Source: an uncultured Allomuricauda sp.
GTDB taxonomy: Bacteria > Bacteroidota > Bacteroidia > Flavobacteriales > Flavobacteriaceae
DNA: 10,303 nt
Reading direction: 5' to 3'
Assembly (NCBI GenBank): GCA_937911965.1
Contig: CALDPL010000234.1
Location: 1 to 10,303, forward strand
Part shown: piece after piece, positions 8,901-10,303 of the stretch
Layout: the number at the start of each line of letters is the position of its first letter
Position numbering within the stretch: the stretch's first letter is position 1
Notes under the pieces: generated by a model
What the model was told of the DNA's origin: nothing
The model's input: only the letters and a program-made list of their open reading frames with translations
Databases searched by the model: none
Program-made: the position numbers and the translations under genes

Positions 8901-9241
8901 GTTACGCCGGTAGTCCAACCCTTTTTTCCAAAAACTCCGGCTTTCTCGGTAATATCAGTGAACTTGAAATCGCCATTATTCAGATAAAGCTTATTGGAAT
9001 CAAGATTTGATGTAAAATAAAGGTCTGCTAATCCGTCACCATTTACATCTCCAGCGGCTACCCCACCCCCGTTGTAGAAATAGAGGTAATTAAAAACATT
9101 CAGTTGGGGAGTTTCCCTTAATTCGTTTTGAAACGTGATCCCGGTTTGCGATGAAGGCAGCAAATCAAATCTTTTTTTCTCTTCACATGCGACCGCCGTT
9201 GTCAGTAGGATTGCTATAATTAAGTATCGAAATTTATTCAT
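5924..9241 (-). CDS. FG-GAP/VCBS-repeat lipoprotein with ASPIC/UnbV domain (CRTAC1-like), compositional mosaic
   Basis: A complete 1105-residue protein. The ATG at 9241 is chosen because it opens a signal peptide, MNKFRYLIIAILLTTAVAC, with acylated Cys19; the upstream ATG at 9313 lies inside gene A and adds a basic, Pro-rich stretch. At least 14 DxDxDG-type calcium loops mark FG-GAP/VCBS propeller blades, at about residues 65, 117, 179, 250, 302, 384, 475, 651, 703, 759, 816, 863, 897 and 1000. The ASPIC/UnbV domain lies at ~518-587 (from RFGIGTKV to QDLLI). The family is abundant in Bacteroidota, usually surface lipoproteins near SusC/SusD-type transport genes, with adhesion or scaffolding roles proposed; no catalytic residues are known. 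The start overlaps the end of gene A by 8 bases (ATGAATAA), suggesting translational coupling. Oddity: codons 1 to ~370 are AT-rich and codons ~371-1105 GC-rich, with the switch near 8110-8145 and the frame intact. Confidence 0.92.
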   Translation of the reverse strand: MNKFRYLIIAILLTTAVACEEKKRFDLLPSSQTGITFQNELRETPQLNVFNYLYFYNGGGVAAGDVNGDGLADLYFTSNLDSNKLYLNNGDFKFTDITEKAGVFGKKGWTTGVTMADVNGDGRLDIYVSQLGDYKNIIGRNQLYINLGNDENGVPVFEDQAKAWGLDLKGFSTQAAFFDYDLDGDLDMYMLNHSVHSNGTYGKSDLRTEFHPLAGDKLMRNEGGHFVDVTKESGIYSSALGYGLGITVGDINWDGYPDIYVGNDFHENDYLYINNGDGTFTEALDASIQHTSRFSMGNDVGDFNNDGLPDILSLDMLPENQQMLKTSASEDAYDIYYFKLSFGYNHQFARNTLQLNLGNGHFSEIALLSGVAATDWSWSALFGDYDQDGLQDVFISNGIPKRPNDLDFIKFASNEEIQKKLDNTKLVDQEALELMPSGKVHNYIFKGGEDLTFHNRSGDWIQRDSLISGAMALGDLDGDGDLDLVTNNIDRPATLYINKTNEKAAYLKLRFQYRKKNRFGIGTKVYSYHQGNLQYKELFPSRGFQASSEPMLHFGYGDAQRVDSLKIIWPEGTYQVLKDVEVNQDLLIKPENVKVFDYGSLHPKPTRTFKKLPGNLGLNLVHVEDNYTDFNREKLIPYQISDRGPALALGDLDGDGRMDVFLGGSKFIPPQFHLQRDTAFVPMDFPDIQGDSIRENIAAVITDFDGDRRNDLVVSSGGGDFFGESEALLDAYYIRTDTGFTKVPLPESFQNSSVLRPFDYDGDGDLDLFVGGHTLTGRFGAPAQSHLLENQGGKFVLVEQFEALGKGMVTDALWSDFDGDGQVDLILVGEWMSPRFLKNEKASFREVHDLDLKGLWQSIAAFDIDGDGDLDYLLGNWGTNSKFKASKKYPMKLYFDDFDNNGQTETITAMEKNGKYYSLENLDGLVQQLVFLKKKYTSYKSFAGQTMEEVFGGDMLEAAELLEVNTLESGYLRNQGGSFEFVPFLNELQVAPITTFLVEDFDGDGQEEVLCGGNYFGVKPYHGRLDSFPGALIEKGGGFTLGSSLGLDFTQRSLRHLKILEFGNKNYLLAVFNNDRAQIYTFINDGIPENVQNQIQGSMNTNENQ
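8110..8145. other. Composition breakpoint inside the FG-GAP/VCBS gene (probable recombination or assembly junction)
   Basis: Reading in the gene's direction, codons change abruptly from A/T-ending (ATA GCA TTA TTA TCG, residues 365-369) to G/C-ending (GCC GCC ACC GAT TGG AGC, residues 372-377). Hand counts of single 60-base lines give 37/60 GC at 7801-7860 and 33/60 at 6601-6660, against 21/60 at 8221-8280, 28/60 at 8281-8340, 30/60 at 8881-8940, 24/60 at 9361-9420 and 22/60 at 9721-9780. The junction coincides with the ATDWSW block, one of the most conserved parts of this family, where two homologues would share the longest near-identical DNA. There are no direct repeats, integrase genes or tRNA here, so homologous exchange or mis-assembly fits better than a mobile element. 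Confidence 0.65.
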
Positions 9242-10303
9242 GTTTCGAAAGTTTGTCTCTGGTATAGGTAATCTTAAGGGTGGCTTTCGGAGCGGAATTA
9301 TCCGAAGATTCACTCAAGACCTCAGGCTGCTTATTTGAAAAGCCATAAAATTCCAGTTGCTCATTATTCCTGGCGACAATTAACAATCGCCGATTGTTTG
9401 TTGTATTGAGAATTGCTGCCTTTCTCACGTCTCCCTTGATATTCAGGCCCGTCTTCCGGAAGTCCTCCACACTAAACGCACCTCTTTCAAATTTTAAGAG
9501 CTCACCATGATTTGCATCATACCTACCTTCTTCGGGTTTTATGCCTGAGAAATTGCCTGCCATAAATACTTCAGCAATGCTGTCCTGATCAAAAGCAGCG
9601 GGGAGAATGGTATTGATAGGAGAGAATTGCATTGCTTCCGGCAGCGGCTGCATTGAAAACGACCCGTCGCCATTGTTAAAAATAGCCGTTGATTCTAATG
9701 TGTAAACTTCGTTCTTGTAGGAATTGGCTAATTGATCCTCTGTAAAAATTTGATCAACTGTTTTGCCGGCGTAATCTTTGTAAAAAATGAATTGTTTTTT
9801 GAGGCCGGGAATTTGCCTGATCAAATCATCTTTCAAAGCTACAGGATATAAATTCTCCCCTTCATAATAGGCAAATATATGATCCAGAAGGCCATTTTTG
9901 TCAAAATCATTGATAAAGAGGGTAAGCGGTTTTTCTTTGGATGTTTTGAACCTGCTGTTTGTTCCCCAGTTTCCGGCAATTAAATCCAATGTTCCATCAT
10001 TGTTAAGATCGGTAGCGACAACACTGTTCCACCACCCTTCCGATTTTTCTAAGCCGGGCACGTTATTTAGTCGCTCGAGGTTGGTTCCGTTATTCTTAAA
10101 TAACACGATCGACATCCATTCTCCCACTACGGCAAGGTCCAGGTCGCCGTCAGCATCGTAGTCCAGCCACACTGCATCTGTAACCATCCCTAAGGTGCCC
10201 AATTGTGGAGCCACCCTGGAAGTAACATCGGTAAATTGGCCCTGGCCATTGTTTTGCAACAGATGGCTGGGAGCATTCATACCATAGTTACCAGGTACTC
10301 CTC
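9234..10303 (-). CDS. FG-GAP/VCBS-repeat protein, paralogue of the downstream gene, 5' end beyond the window
   Basis: Only the last ~355 codons are visible. The frame stays open to the right edge and reads GVPGNYG before the internal ATG at 10280, so that ATG is not the start. Calcium-type loops DYDADGDLD, DLNNDGTLD and DFDKNGLLD mark FG-GAP/VCBS blades. The visible part aligns with the C-terminal third of gene B: GMVTDAVWLDYDADG against GMVTDALWSDFDGDG, VVGEWMS against LVGEWMS, and GNWGTNSRFKTS against GNWGTNSKFKAS. It is therefore probably the same kind of ~1100-residue surface lipoprotein with an ASPIC/UnbV domain, but its signal and that domain lie outside the window. All visible codons are AT-rich, like the first third of gene B and unlike everything left of ~8130. 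Its TAA stop sits inside the first codons of gene B, an 8-base overlap typical of coupled translation. Confidence 0.88.
   Translation of the reverse strand, partial: GVPGNYGMNAPSHLLQNNGQGQFTDVTSRVAPQLGTLGMVTDAVWLDYDADGDLDLAVVGEWMSIVLFKNNGTNLERLNNVPGLEKSEGWWNSVVATDLNNDGTLDLIAGNWGTNSRFKTSKEKPLTLFINDFDKNGLLDHIFAYYEGENLYPVALKDDLIRQIPGLKKQFIFYKDYAGKTVDQIFTEDQLANSYKNEVYTLESTAIFNNGDGSFSMQPLPEAMQFSPINTILPAAFDQDSIAEVFMAGNFSGIKPEEGRYDANHGELLKFERGAFSVEDFRKTGLNIKGDVRKAAILNTTNNRRLLIVARNNEQLEFYGFSNKQPEVLSESSDNSAPKATLKITYTRDKLSKHE

Noticed and set aside
5924..9241. Short G/C-rich DNA repeats spaced through the FG-GAP/VCBS gene, at first sight like a repeat array
   Set aside because: They are irregularly spaced and encode the DxDxDG calcium loops; they are protein-level repeats, not a CRISPR or satellite array.
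9242..9313. N-terminal extension of the FG-GAP/VCBS lipoprotein to the ATG at 9313
   Set aside because: The added 24 residues precede a proper lipoprotein signal and lie wholly within the end of gene A. The ATG at 9241 gives a standard signal with Cys19 and a typical 8-base stop-start overlap.

Overview
The window comes from a member of the Bacteroidota, most likely the Flavobacteriia. The signs are tightly packed genes with almost no Shine-Dalgarno sequences, short lipoprotein signal peptides, FG-GAP/VCBS lipoproteins of the CRTAC1/ASPIC-UnbV type, and an Omp85-type barrel fused behind soluble domains. Positions 1 to about 8130 are GC-rich (roughly 55-62% in lines I counted by hand), which suggests one of the higher-GC flavobacteria. 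Positions from about 8140 to the right edge are clearly AT-richer (35-50% in lines I counted). No species can be named from this alone.

Layout: one plus-strand gene, open at the left edge, fills 1-2734. It is the C-terminal part of a large envelope protein: a tail resembling a calcineurin-like phosphoesterase, a central kinase-like module, and an Omp85-type outer-membrane barrel. It meets tail-to-tail, with a 4-base overlap, a run of five minus-strand genes that fills the rest. In transcription order (right to left) these are: an FG-GAP/VCBS protein open at the right edge (A, 10303-9234); a complete 1105-residue FG-GAP/VCBS + ASPIC/UnbV lipoprotein (B, 9241-5924); a vanadium-dependent haloperoxidase/PAP2-family lipoprotein (5913-4582); a membrane-anchored GyrI-like domain protein (4566-3664); and a beta-propeller-like lipoprotein (3588-2731). 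Gaps are 75 bases or less, so much of this may be one operon. There is no intergenic stretch above 300 bases, and I see no RNA genes, mobile elements or CRISPR.

The genes point to the cell envelope. Four of the six products carry or probably carry lipid anchors or outer-membrane barrels. The A-B-haloperoxidase order suggests calcium-stabilised surface propeller proteins working next to a haloperoxidase or phosphatase; no substrate can be read from the sequence.

The most striking signal is inside gene B. Its first ~370 codons and all visible gene A share the AT-rich style, while its last ~735 codons share the GC-rich style of the rest of the window. The switch falls within about 30 bases of the conserved ATDWSW motif, without breaking the reading frame. 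This is either a homologous-recombination mosaic that replaced the upstream half of an orthologous operon, or a chimeric assembly joining two related organisms at a conserved site.
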